64,000 nt of DNA from JAIQFL01 sp035295745 (GTDB lineage: Bacteria; Acidobacteriota; Terriglobia; Bryobacterales; Bryobacteraceae). Positions 43,814-51,781 of this stretch are shown piece by piece. Numbering within the stretch: the stretch's first letter is position 1; each line of letters opens with the position of its first letter. The position numbers and the translations under genes were made by a program. The notes beneath the pieces were generated by a model. The model did no database searches. It was not told the origin of the DNA and worked only from the letters and a program-made list of their open reading frames with translations. Location of the stretch: NCBI GenBank assembly GCA_035295745.1, contig DATGIL010000004.1, positions 33,572 to 97,571 on the forward strand, written 5' to 3'.

Positions 43814-43962
43814 GTGGCGCAAGGACTCCTCTTTGTCGTCTCGACACTTCTGTCGAGATTTTTCGGGAGCGCTTTGCAGTCTGACTGAAAGGCAGACTTC
43901 GCAGAGGGTCCGAAAAGCGTCGAGATGAGTCTCGACGCTGCAAACATGAGTGTTTGCGCCAC
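43814..43962. repeat. 149-bp inverted-repeat element (MITE-like), full copy
   Basis: The ends are GTGGCGCAAGGACTCCTCTT and, inverted, GTGGCGCAAACACTCATGTT; 18 of the first 22 positions pair. Inside is a hairpin TCTCGACACTTCTGTCGAGA and the string TTTTTCGGGAGCGCTTTGCA. Most of it (43841 onward) recurs identically at 44028-44149. It has no coding capacity of its own. Partial relatives lie at 3350 and 19590. Confidence 0.8.
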
Positions 43963-44214
43963 GTCAGCGCAGGCGTAGATAAGTGGCGATGGTCTGTAGT
44001 TCGTTCGCGGTATAGGCGTGCATCATCTCGACACTTCTGTCGAGATTTTTCGGGAGCGCTTTGCAGTCTGACTGAAAGGCAGACTTCGCAGAGGGTCCGA
44101 AAAGCGTCGAGATGAGTCTCGACGCTGCAAACATGAGTGTTTGCGCCACGTCAGCGCAGGCGCAGATAGGTGGCGATGGTCTGCAGTTCGTTCGCGGTAT
44201 AGGCGTGCATCATC
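43841..44214. repeat. 187-bp tandem duplication covering cytochrome c gene 3' end
   Basis: Unit 1 is 43841-44027 and unit 2 is 44028-44214. Each holds most of the inverted-repeat element plus the last 20 codons of the cytochrome c gene. The element part looks identical; the coding part differs at three positions, all synonymous (CTG/CTA twice, ACC/ACT once). Unit 2 carries the live gene end; unit 1 is an orphan copy downstream of it. Confidence 0.9.
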
Positions 44215-44873
44215 TGCTCGTGGCGCCACGAGGTGGATGGCTCGATGACGACGCGCGAGGGGGCAAATGTTCGCAGTACGGGAATCGACGCGCTCAGATC
44301 ATAGACGCGGATTCGCGTATCGGTCCGTTCGGCTACGAGCGCGGGAAAAGGCACATCGCCGCCAGTAGGCCGGGCCGTCACCACATGCCTCACAGGAACG
44401 TCGCGAAGATCTTTGATGGTGGCAAGATCGGGTCCGATGGCGACGCCCCATCCATCGAGTTCGTGACAGGTTCCGCAGTTTCCGGTTCTCGCGGCATCGA
44501 AGAAAAGAGCGCGGCCCGCCTTGGCTTCGGGGGTTAGCGCCTTCGGAGGCGCCGCGGGTGCGGGCGCGGCAGCACTGGGCGATCCTCGGAGCGTCATCAC
44601 GAAGGCCACCAGGTCGTTGATCTCGGGAGTCTTTAATCGCGAAGTGAACTCCGGCATTCCCGTCCCGGGGATGCCCCACGAGATCACTTTGAACATGCCG
44701 TTCAAGCTGTAGCTGTGGCCGATGAGACGCGGCGCCCGCCCCGCGGCGCCGTCCGGGCCGTGACAGTACGGAACGGCGCAATTGGTCCGATAGAGTTGGG
44801 CGCCGCGCTCGACAGCGGCGTCCTGCGCGCGGGCTGCGGTCACGGCGGCGATCAGGAGGAGCAGGGGCCTCAT
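44151..44873 (-). CDS. Dihaem-type cytochrome c
   Basis: A 240-residue exported cytochrome c with leader MRPLLLLIAAVTAARA. The first domain has RTNCAVPYCHGPDGAAGRAP, a CX4CH motif, with possible Met ligand later (NGMFKVISWGIPGTGMPEF). The second has GNCGTCHELDGWGVAIGPDL, a normal CXXCH. A Pro/Ala linker (about residues 108-122) joins them. The start overlaps the quinoprotein stop (ATGA), so it is probably its electron acceptor in the periplasm. The frame reaches 44975, but those codons overlap the quinoprotein gene. The 3' end is duplicated downstream. Confidence 0.87.
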   Translation of the reverse strand: MRPLLLLIAAVTAARAQDAAVERGAQLYRTNCAVPYCHGPDGAAGRAPRLIGHSYSLNGMFKVISWGIPGTGMPEFTSRLKTPEINDLVAFVMTLRGSPSAAAPAPAAPPKALTPEAKAGRALFFDAARTGNCGTCHELDGWGVAIGPDLATIKDLRDVPVRHVVTARPTGGDVPFPALVAERTDTRIRVYDLSASIPVLRTFAPSRVVIEPSTSWRHEQMMHAYTANELQTIATYLRLR

Positions 44874-46567
44874 CGCGTCCCCTCCGGAAGTGCGAAGACG
44901 AAGAGCGCCGACCCGGGGCGCGGAACCGCACCCGGCCACAGAGCTGCATGCGCTTGCCCGACCAGCGAGCCCCATCCCGTGGGGGTCGCAATGTATTGGC
45001 GGCCGGCGATGGAATAGGTGATCGAGGATCCGCGATGGCCGGCTCCAGTGGAGAAACTCCAGAGACGCTCGCCGGTGCGGGCGTCAAGCGCGAAGAAGTT
45101 GCCCTCGGGGTCGCCGCTGAAAATCAGGTCTCCGGCGGTAGCGAGTACCGATGCCATCAGCCAGGTGGCGGTGGGCGCGCTCCACTGGCGCTTGCCGGTC
45201 ACGGGATCGAACGCGGCGAGGTAGCTTTCCTGTTTGCCGCCGGGCGGCGGCTTCATGACCCAGTTGCCGCCGGTGAAGCCGCGACCTTCCTGCGGCTGTT
45301 CGTCGCGGACAATCAGATCGCTGCAGATTTCGAGTACGGGGACGTAAACCCATCCGGTACGCGGCGACCATGCCGACTGGTTCCAGCTTTTGCCGCCGAT
45401 GGTGCTGGGGCAGAACAGCTTGACCTTGCCGGCTTCCGGCTGGTTTCGTCCGAGCAACTTGCCGCTGCGGTTGATTTCACTGACCCAGTTGTAATTCTTC
45501 ACGAAAGGCCACGCGGTGAGGAATTCGCCATTGGTCCGGTCGAGCACCCAGGTGAAGCCGCTCTTGGTGACGTGGACGATGGTTTTGCGCGTGCGGCCTG
45601 ACACGGGAAGATCGACGAGCATCAGTTCGTAGGTGGCGTCGAAATCCCAAACGTCTTGCGGGATCTCCTGGTAATGCCACTGGAGTTTGCCGGTATCCGG
45701 ATCGAGGGCGAGGACGCTATCGGTGTACAGGTTGTCGCCGCGGCGCAGCGCGGGGTTCAGATCGGCAGCAGCATTGCCCACGCCCCAGTAGAGAAGATTG
45801 AGATCGGGGTCGAACGAGCCGGTCATCCAGGTGGCGCCGCCGCCGAATCGCCAGCTTTCGCCGGGCCAGGTGTCGTTGCCCTTCTCGCCGGGGCCGGGGA
45901 TGGTGTAGAAGCGCCAGCGCATGCGGCCGGTCTTCGCGTCGAAAGCGGTGAGATAGCCGCGATGGGCGGAATCTCCGCCGGTGACGCCGGCGATCACCAT
46001 GTCCTTCACGATGAGCGGGGCGCCCGTGATGTTGCAGCCGCACTGGCGGACATCCTCGACGTTGATGCGCCAGACTTCGTCGCCGGTATGCTGGTCGAGG
46101 GCCACCAGGTAATCGTCGGCAGTGCCGAGGAAGACGAGTCCATGCCCGACGGCGACTCCGCGGTTCTGCTTGCCATACAGCGGGATGGTTTTGGAGAGCG
46201 GAAAATGATACTCCCAGAGCAGCTTGCCGCTGGCGCCATCGAGTGCGAACACCCATGCATTGGAGGTGGAGAGGTAGAGGACGCCATCCGAGACGATGGG
46301 CGTGGCCTGTAGGCCGTTCTCGTAGTCGCCGGTTTGGAACACCCAGGAGGGCGCGAGCTTAGAGACGTTGCCGCGGTTGATCTGATCGAGCGCGCTGTAG
46401 CGCCAGGCTGAAGGGGTTCCGCCGTATGAAGGCCAGTCGGTGTGGGTGGGACCGGTTTGGGCGGCAAGGGTCGTGAACAGGAGGAGCGGCAGTAAGAACT
46501 CACCGCGGAGGCGCGGAGACGCGGAGGAAAGCGCGGAGAACGGCCAGTGCCATTTTTTTCTCCGCAT
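44870..46567 (-). CDS. PQQ-dependent alcohol dehydrogenase-type quinoprotein
   Basis: A 565-residue eight-bladed propeller enzyme. Motifs include DWPSYGGTPSAWRYSALDQI, YLTAFDAKTGRMRWRFYTIP, FDPDLNLLYWGVGN (metal Asn) and IPQDVWDFDATYELM, with the catalytic Asp about residue 308 and a second Asp at +2. Against methanol dehydrogenases, the metal Glu seems replaced by Asp (VTGGDSAHRG), and the vicinal Cys pair is missing (a CGC lies elsewhere). It should oxidise an alcohol or sugar in the periplasm and pass electrons to the cytochrome c. ATG 46567 lies in the loop of an inverted repeat, which encodes part of the leader. Confidence 0.88.
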   Translation of the reverse strand: MRRKKWHWPFSALSSASPRLRGEFLLPLLLFTTLAAQTGPTHTDWPSYGGTPSAWRYSALDQINRGNVSKLAPSWVFQTGDYENGLQATPIVSDGVLYLSTSNAWVFALDGASGKLLWEYHFPLSKTIPLYGKQNRGVAVGHGLVFLGTADDYLVALDQHTGDEVWRINVEDVRQCGCNITGAPLIVKDMVIAGVTGGDSAHRGYLTAFDAKTGRMRWRFYTIPGPGEKGNDTWPGESWRFGGGATWMTGSFDPDLNLLYWGVGNAAADLNPALRRGDNLYTDSVLALDPDTGKLQWHYQEIPQDVWDFDATYELMLVDLPVSGRTRKTIVHVTKSGFTWVLDRTNGEFLTAWPFVKNYNWVSEINRSGKLLGRNQPEAGKVKLFCPSTIGGKSWNQSAWSPRTGWVYVPVLEICSDLIVRDEQPQEGRGFTGGNWVMKPPPGGKQESYLAAFDPVTGKRQWSAPTATWLMASVLATAGDLIFSGDPEGNFFALDARTGERLWSFSTGAGHRGSSITYSIAGRQYIATPTGWGSLVGQAHAALWPGAVPRPGSALFVFALPEGTR

Positions 46568-46597
46568 TAGCCTCCGCGCCTTCGCGCCTCCGCGGTG
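46501..46597. repeat. Inverted repeat with 27-bp arms overlapping quinoprotein start
   Basis: The left arm is 46501-46527 (CACCGCGGAGGCGCGGAGAC then GCGGAGG) and the right arm 46571-46597, its reverse complement at 25 of 27 positions. The loop contains the quinoprotein ATG (46567-46565). The arms are made of a repeated GCGGAG theme. Confidence 0.85.
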
Positions 46598-46611
46598 AAG
46601 CTGCGTCTCGA

Positions 46612-47811
46612 TCATTTCTTGATGTTGAAGCAATACAGATTGTCCTGTTCCCGGAGATACAGTCTGCCATTGGCAATGACGGGCGGGGTCCATGTGGGAT
46701 AGCTGCCGGATGGAATCTCGAATCGCGACTTCTCTTTGTAGCCTTGCGGCGTCGCGGCGATCAAACCGACTACTCCATTCTCGCTCAAGGCATACAAGTT
46801 GCCCTCGGCATACGTCACGGAGCCTTTGCCGACGCTGCGATTGCGCCACGCGACTTCGCCCGTCAGGAACTTCATCGCGGTGAGGATGCCGCTGGAAAAG
46901 CCGTAGACGTAGTCGCCGATCAGGACCGAAGTGCTGTAGTGATTGCGCATGTCGCGATTGAAATAAACCTCGGAGGCTTTAGGCTTCACCTCCAGCAGCG
47001 CGCATCCGGTGCCATAGTCGGAGGATAGAAAGACATGGCCGTCATGTACGATCGGCGTGGCGATGTTGGCGGTATTGTTGGCGACTTTGTCGTAGCGCCA
47101 CTGGAGTTCGCCGTTCTGCATGGAAAGGCCCAGCGCGCCGCGCGCCGTGAAGACCACCACCTGGCGCGATCCGCCGGAATCGAAGGGCATGGGCGAGGAG
47201 TAGCCCGCCGGGTCGCTTTGCGATTTCCAGAGCAGATTGCCTTCGGCCTTGCCGAGAGCCACGACCGAGGCGTTGTGGCCGCCGGGCGTGACGATCAGAC
47301 GATCGCCGTCGATCAATGGAGATTCGCTGATGCCCCACGTGGGGACGCGGCCTCCGAACTTATCGACCACGTTCATGCCCCAGATCTTCTTGCCCGTGGA
47401 GGCGTCGAGGCAGAGCAGCGTCCCGTCGGCCGCCATGGCGTAGAGGCGATCGCCGTCTACCGTGGGAGTGCCGCGCGGGCCGTGGCCGCGCTGTTCGTGG
47501 AAGGCGTGGCCGCTGGCAGTTTTCCATAGTTGTTTGCCAGTCTTGACGTCGATGGCGACGACAAACTCCTCCTTACCTTCCTGGCCTTGCGTATAAAGGC
47601 GATCGCCGACCACGGCGAAGGAGGAGTAGCCTTCGCCCAACCCCTGGGTTTTCCAGACGAGCGGCGGTCCTCCGGAGGGCCAAGAATCGACCAGGCTGGT
47701 TTCGGTTGAAATCCCATCCCGATTGGGACCGCGCCATTGTGGCCAATCGGCACCGTAACCGGAGATACAGACAAAAGCGGCAAGCGCAGGAACCCAGCGG
47801 TATCCAACCAT
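46612..47811 (-). CDS. PQQ-like beta-propeller repeat protein
   Basis: A 399-residue exported propeller protein (BamB/PQQ-like repeats). The leader is MVGYRWVPALAAFVCISGYG. It opens ADWPQWRGPNRDGISTETSL and has repeated KTGKQLWKTASG-type strands such as LDASTGKKIWGMNVVDKFGG and MKFLTGEVAWRNRS. It lacks the cofactor-site residues of true quinoprotein dehydrogenases, so it is more likely structural or binding. It lies 44 bp upstream of the quinoprotein gene on the same strand. ATG 47811 is chosen over the frame start at 47877 because of the signal peptide. Confidence 0.88.
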   Translation of the reverse strand: MVGYRWVPALAAFVCISGYGADWPQWRGPNRDGISTETSLVDSWPSGGPPLVWKTQGLGEGYSSFAVVGDRLYTQGQEGKEEFVVAIDVKTGKQLWKTASGHAFHEQRGHGPRGTPTVDGDRLYAMAADGTLLCLDASTGKKIWGMNVVDKFGGRVPTWGISESPLIDGDRLIVTPGGHNASVVALGKAEGNLLWKSQSDPAGYSSPMPFDSGGSRQVVVFTARGALGLSMQNGELQWRYDKVANNTANIATPIVHDGHVFLSSDYGTGCALLEVKPKASEVYFNRDMRNHYSTSVLIGDYVYGFSSGILTAMKFLTGEVAWRNRSVGKGSVTYAEGNLYALSENGVVGLIAATPQGYKEKSRFEIPSGSYPTWTPPVIANGRLYLREQDNLYCFNIKK

Positions 47812-47928
47812 GTGCAAAGGGTACCGCCCGGAGACACCTCGCTGCAAATGTCGCGGGTTGGGCAAATGTCTCACCAAATGTAACGCGGGGTCGGGAACAT
47901 TTTCGCCGGAGCCCCGTCTACTCCCTAA

Positions 47929-49242
47929 ATGACAAGGCGGACCTGGTTACAACTGGCGGCGGGCGCGCCCGTGTTGGCGCAAAACACCAAGCAAGGCACC
48001 AAACCGGGAACCACCACGTCGCGGACGATTCCGCCAAAGGGCGCAGCGGGTGCCAAGTTGCCGGCGGGTGTGCCGTGGACGCAATGGGGCGGTCCTCACC
48101 GCAATTTCCAGACCGAGGCCACGGGCATCAAGGATCAGTGGCCGAAGGACGGGCCGAGAGTGGTGTGGAAACGGCCGCTGGGAGAGGGGTATTCGTCGGC
48201 GGCAGTGGAAGGAAACTTCCTATACACGATGTACGGCCGGTCCGACGAGGAAGTGCTTCTCGCCTGCGACGCGGCAACTGGCAAGACGCTTTGGGAACAC
48301 GCTACGCCCATCCAATTCCGCTCCGATGCGGCGCAGGAAATGGGAAACGGGCCGTACACGACGCCGCTAATCATCGGCGACCGGCTCTACGCGACCGGAG
48401 TGCAAGGCCGGCTGCAGTGCCTCGATAAGACCTCGGGCAAAATGCTCTGGACGCAGCAATTGTGGGACGAATATAAGGGTTCGCACACGTTGTATGGCTA
48501 CGCTTCAAGCCCGCTCGCGTACGGCGATACGATCGTGGTTCCCGTCGGCGCACGAGGAAAGTCGATGATGTCGTTCAAGCAATCGGACGGCAGCGTGGTA
48601 TGGGCCAAGAACGATGTTCCGAATGCCTACTGCTCGCCGCTGCTGATCAATGTGGATGGCATGGACCAGGTGGCTGTGGTGATGGACGGATCGGTGATCG
48701 GGGTGAATCCGAAAAGCGGCGACCTGCAATGGAAGATCCCATTCAAGGCGAGCTATGGGATCGCGATCTCCACGCCGGTATGGGCTCCGGGCAATCTTCT
48801 GTTCGTGTCGGCTGAGTATGACGCGGGCGCCAAGGTAATCCACCTCACCCGCAAGGGCCAACAGACTACGGCGGAGGAAGTATGGTCGTCCAACCGGCTT
48901 CGCCTGCATCACGGCAACGCGATGCTGATTGACGACATTCTGTACTTCTCGAGCGGAGGAAAGGGGAGCGTGGCGATTCTGACGGCGGTGGAACTCCGCA
49001 CCGGGAAGATCCGCTGGCAGGAACGGAGTATTCCGAAGGCCACCTTCGTTTGGGCCGACCAGAAACTGATCACATTGGATGGGGACGGCAACCTGATGAT
49101 CGCGCATCCGTCGCCGCAGGCTTTCGTGGTGTCGGCCAAGGCGGAGTTGATGACCTCGATCTCGTGGTCCCCGCCCACGCTGGTCGGTACGCGGCTGTAT
49201 ATGCGCGACCGCCGCAACATGATGGCCGTGGATTTGGGCTGA
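47929..49242 (+). CDS. PQQ-like beta-propeller repeat protein, Tat-like leader
   Basis: A 437-residue propeller protein. It begins MTRRTWLQLAAGAPVLAQ, a short twin-arginine-like leader. The mature part has PWTQWGGPHRNFQTEATGIK, PLGEGYSSAAVEGNFLYTMY and repeated DAATGKTLWEH / DKTSGKMLWTQQLWDEY strands. It resembles the neighbour at 46612-47811, so the two are likely old duplicates facing in opposite directions, with about 115 bp between their starts. It has no catalytic quinoprotein signature. The role is unknown; relatives include BamB-like scaffold proteins. Confidence 0.87.
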   Translation: MTRRTWLQLAAGAPVLAQNTKQGTKPGTTTSRTIPPKGAAGAKLPAGVPWTQWGGPHRNFQTEATGIKDQWPKDGPRVVWKRPLGEGYSSAAVEGNFLYTMYGRSDEEVLLACDAATGKTLWEHATPIQFRSDAAQEMGNGPYTTPLIIGDRLYATGVQGRLQCLDKTSGKMLWTQQLWDEYKGSHTLYGYASSPLAYGDTIVVPVGARGKSMMSFKQSDGSVVWAKNDVPNAYCSPLLINVDGMDQVAVVMDGSVIGVNPKSGDLQWKIPFKASYGIAISTPVWAPGNLLFVSAEYDAGAKVIHLTRKGQQTTAEEVWSSNRLRLHHGNAMLIDDILYFSSGGKGSVAILTAVELRTGKIRWQERSIPKATFVWADQKLITLDGDGNLMIAHPSPQAFVVSAKAELMTSISWSPPTLVGTRLYMRDRRNMMAVDLG

Positions 49243-49263
49243 CGGCGGCGATACACTGTCGAA

Positions 49264-49830
49264 ATGACAAAAGCGGGGCTGGTGCTTTTGGCGGTGTGCG
49301 CGACTGTGCCCGCCGCGACGCTGCGGTATTGGGTGGCGCCATGCTCCGACGCGTCGAGCGGATGCCACGCAGCGGATCCAGAACTCGCCGTATGGGCGCT
49401 TGAGGCATGGCAGGCGGCGTCATCCGGCAATCTGACATTCGAGAAAGCGAGCGATCGCGATAAGGCTCACATCCGCATCCTCTGGACGGGCGGGCGCGAT
49501 GGGTTGTATGGGGAAGCGCGTCCGATTCTGGTGGACGGAGTGCGGGGCGCCGAAGTGTACGTGTTGCCTTCGACGGATCCGTCGGGCGACAAAGATGCGT
49601 TGTTGCGGGACGCGATCGTCTACCTGACCTGCCTGCATGAGACCGGCCACGCGTTGGGGCTACCGCATACCGACCGCTTCGCCGACATCATGTACAGCTT
49701 CCAATATGGCGGCGACATCGGCGAGTATTTCGGGCGTTACCGGCGGCAGATTACATCGCGGAGCGATATTCGGAAGCACTCCGGTATGTCAGCGGACGAT
49801 CGCAAACAACTCCTGGAACTCTACCATTGA
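49264..49830 (+). CDS. Small matrixin-like zinc metalloprotease
   Basis: A 188-residue secreted protease. The leader is MTKAGLVLLAVCATVPAATL. The zinc site is TCLHETGHALGLPHTDRFAD, the full HEXGHXXGXXH of metzincins, followed by a Met-turn in IMYSFQYGGD. The N-terminal part has RYWVAPCSDASSGCHAADPE with a likely disulfide, and AHIRILWTGGRDGLYGEARP, the strand next to the active site. There is no propeptide with a cysteine switch and no C-terminal domain, so it is a minimal matrixin. It starts 21 bp after the PQQ-like gene stop. Confidence 0.88.
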   Translation: MTKAGLVLLAVCATVPAATLRYWVAPCSDASSGCHAADPELAVWALEAWQAASSGNLTFEKASDRDKAHIRILWTGGRDGLYGEARPILVDGVRGAEVYVLPSTDPSGDKDALLRDAIVYLTCLHETGHALGLPHTDRFADIMYSFQYGGDIGEYFGRYRRQITSRSDIRKHSGMSADDRKQLLELYH

Positions 49831-49870
49831 GGACGGCGCCGCGACCTGTAAAAAGCCCTATCCTGAGAGG

Positions 49871-50593
49871 ATGGCGATCGGCGAACAGGGCGGCGAGGGG
49901 GATTCGCAACCGCGAACCAGCGGTGAAAGGCTGGAGGGCGGAGAGTTTTTGCTACGCCTCAGCCACGATCTGCGAGCGTCGCTCCGCGCCATTCGCGTAA
50001 ACGCGGAATTACTCGCGAAGGGACTCAAGACTGGCCAGACCGCCAACTTCCCACAGTACACAAGCGTGATTGTGGCAGACACCGCGCGGATCGACACGCT
50101 GGCTGATGCGTTGGCTGCCTATTCAATCGCGAGCCAAATCGACCCTGCGTCGTTCGTGGTGATTTCCGCCGAAATGTTGCTTCGTAAGGTACTGTCCAAA
50201 CTGGCGCAAGACTTGCGCGATGCCGGCGCTTCCGTGACGTACGGTAGTTTGCCGCGCCTGCGATGCGAGCCTGACCAGATCGGGCGGCTTTTCGAGCAGT
50301 TGATACGCAATGTACTGATGCACCGGCAGGCAGCGCCGCCCAAGATCCACATCGGCGCTGACCAGCAGGCGGGTGCGTGGGTGCTCAGTGTTCGCGACAA
50401 CGGACCGGGCATCGAAGCCGGTTATCTGGAGCGCATCTTCGAACCGTTCGAACGTCTGCGAGGGCAGCAGTCGCCAGGCCCTGGCTTGGGACTCACGATA
50501 TCGCGCGAGATCGTGAGGCGCCACGGCGGCAGGATCTGGGTGGAGTCGCAAGCGGGAAGTGGTGCGTGTTTTCTGTTCACGATCCCCGGGTAA
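49871..50593 (+). CDS. Small cytoplasmic sensor-less histidine kinase
   Basis: A 240-residue histidine kinase. The phosphoacceptor box is LLRLSHDLRASLRAIRVNAE (His near residue 36). The ATPase domain has the N box (RLFEQLIRNVLMHRQ), G1 (VRDNGPGIEAGY), F box (RIFEPFERL) and G2 (GPGLGLTISREIVRRHGG). The N box lacks the usual second Asn. There is no membrane helix and no sensor domain, so input must come from another protein. No response regulator is adjacent. A GAGAGG site precedes the ATG. Confidence 0.88.
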   Translation: MAIGEQGGEGDSQPRTSGERLEGGEFLLRLSHDLRASLRAIRVNAELLAKGLKTGQTANFPQYTSVIVADTARIDTLADALAAYSIASQIDPASFVVISAEMLLRKVLSKLAQDLRDAGASVTYGSLPRLRCEPDQIGRLFEQLIRNVLMHRQAAPPKIHIGADQQAGAWVLSVRDNGPGIEAGYLERIFEPFERLRGQQSPGPGLGLTISREIVRRHGGRIWVESQAGSGACFLFTIPG

Positions 50594-50602
50594 TATGAAG
50601 CT

Positions 50603-51781
50603 GTGAACGCTCCGAAGTCCCGAGTGCAGTCCGTGGACGCCTTGCGCGGCCTGGTCATGATCATCATGGCGCTCGATCATTTGCGCGAGTCGTTTCACGC
50701 GGGTGCGATGACCTTCAGCCCGGAAGATTTGAGCCGCACTACCGCGGCTATCTTTTTCACGCGCTGGATTACTCACTTATGCGCGCCCGTCTTCATGTTC
50801 ACCACCGGCATTGGCGCGTTCTTTTGGATGAGCCGCGGGCATACGGCGCGAGAATTGGGCGCTTTTCTCTGGAAGCGCGGCCTCTGGCTGATCGTGCTGG
50901 AGTTCACGGTGTTCCGGCTGGCGATGTTCTTCAGCTTGACGTCCGGGCCGGTCTTGTTGGTGGTGTTGTGGGCACTGGGCTGTTCGATGATTGCGCTCGG
51001 GCTCCTGGCGCATCTGCCGGTACGGGTGTTGGCGGTGCTGAGTATCGCGGTGATCCTGCTGCACAATCTGGCCGACGGTGTCCGGGCATCGTCTTTCGGC
51101 GCCGCGGCCGGTGTGTGGAACGTGCTGCACCAGCCGGGCGTGTTTCATCTCGGCAGCCTGGTGGTGCGGGCGGTCTATCCCCTGGTGCCGTGGATCGCGG
51201 TGATGTCCGCGGGCTTCTGCTTCGGGACCGTGCTGACCTGGGACGTGGAGCAACGGCGGCGATGGATGATCCGGCTGGGTTGCGGGATGACGATCGCGTT
51301 CCTGGTGCTCCGGTGGATCAACATTTATGGCGATCCGCAGCGCTGGTCGGCGCAAATCCCGGGAACGGTGGTGCTGTCGTTCCTCAAGTGCACGAAGTAT
51401 CCTCCGTCGCTGGATTTTCTGCTGATGACGCTCGGGCCGGCACTGCTTCTGCTGGCATGGCTGGATGGTGTGAAGCTCTCGAGGACGAATCCGCTGATCG
51501 TGTTCGGGCGCGTTCCGCTGTTCTATTTCATACTGCACTTCTGCGCGTTACGATTGCTGACGATTCCGTTCGCGTGGTGGCGATACGGGACGGCGTCTTT
51601 CTTGTTCGAGCCCGCGCCCTCAATGGGAGGCACCGCTATCATGTACCCGCCCGGATACGGCTACGATCTTTGGGCCGTCTACCTGCTGTGGATCGGGCTG
51701 GTGGCGGCGTTGTATCCAGTTTGTCTGTGGTACAGCAGGCTCAAGGAACGGCGGCGCGATTGGTGGCTGAACTATTTGTGA
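50603..51781 (+). CDS. DUF1624 (heparan-alpha-glucosaminide acetyltransferase-like) membrane protein
   Basis: A 392-residue membrane protein starting at GTG. It opens SVDALRGLVMIIMALDHLRE, the signature of the DUF1624/acyltransferase group, with the conserved D-H pair. About nine or ten hydrophobic segments follow (for example GLWLIVLEFTVFRLAMFF, LGPALLLLAWLDGVKLSR). RTNPLIVFGRVPLFYFILHF is another family motif. Relatives transfer acetyl groups to sugars across the membrane; a cell-wall or surface sugar is the likely substrate here, by inference. It overlaps the ATP-grasp gene's 3' end tail-to-tail by 10 bases. Confidence 0.88.
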   Translation: MNAPKSRVQSVDALRGLVMIIMALDHLRESFHAGAMTFSPEDLSRTTAAIFFTRWITHLCAPVFMFTTGIGAFFWMSRGHTARELGAFLWKRGLWLIVLEFTVFRLAMFFSLTSGPVLLVVLWALGCSMIALGLLAHLPVRVLAVLSIAVILLHNLADGVRASSFGAAAGVWNVLHQPGVFHLGSLVVRAVYPLVPWIAVMSAGFCFGTVLTWDVEQRRRWMIRLGCGMTIAFLVLRWINIYGDPQRWSAQIPGTVVLSFLKCTKYPPSLDFLLMTLGPALLLLAWLDGVKLSRTNPLIVFGRVPLFYFILHFCALRLLTIPFAWWRYGTASFLFEPAPSMGGTAIMYPPGYGYDLWAVYLLWIGLVAALYPVCLWYSRLKERRRDWWLNYL

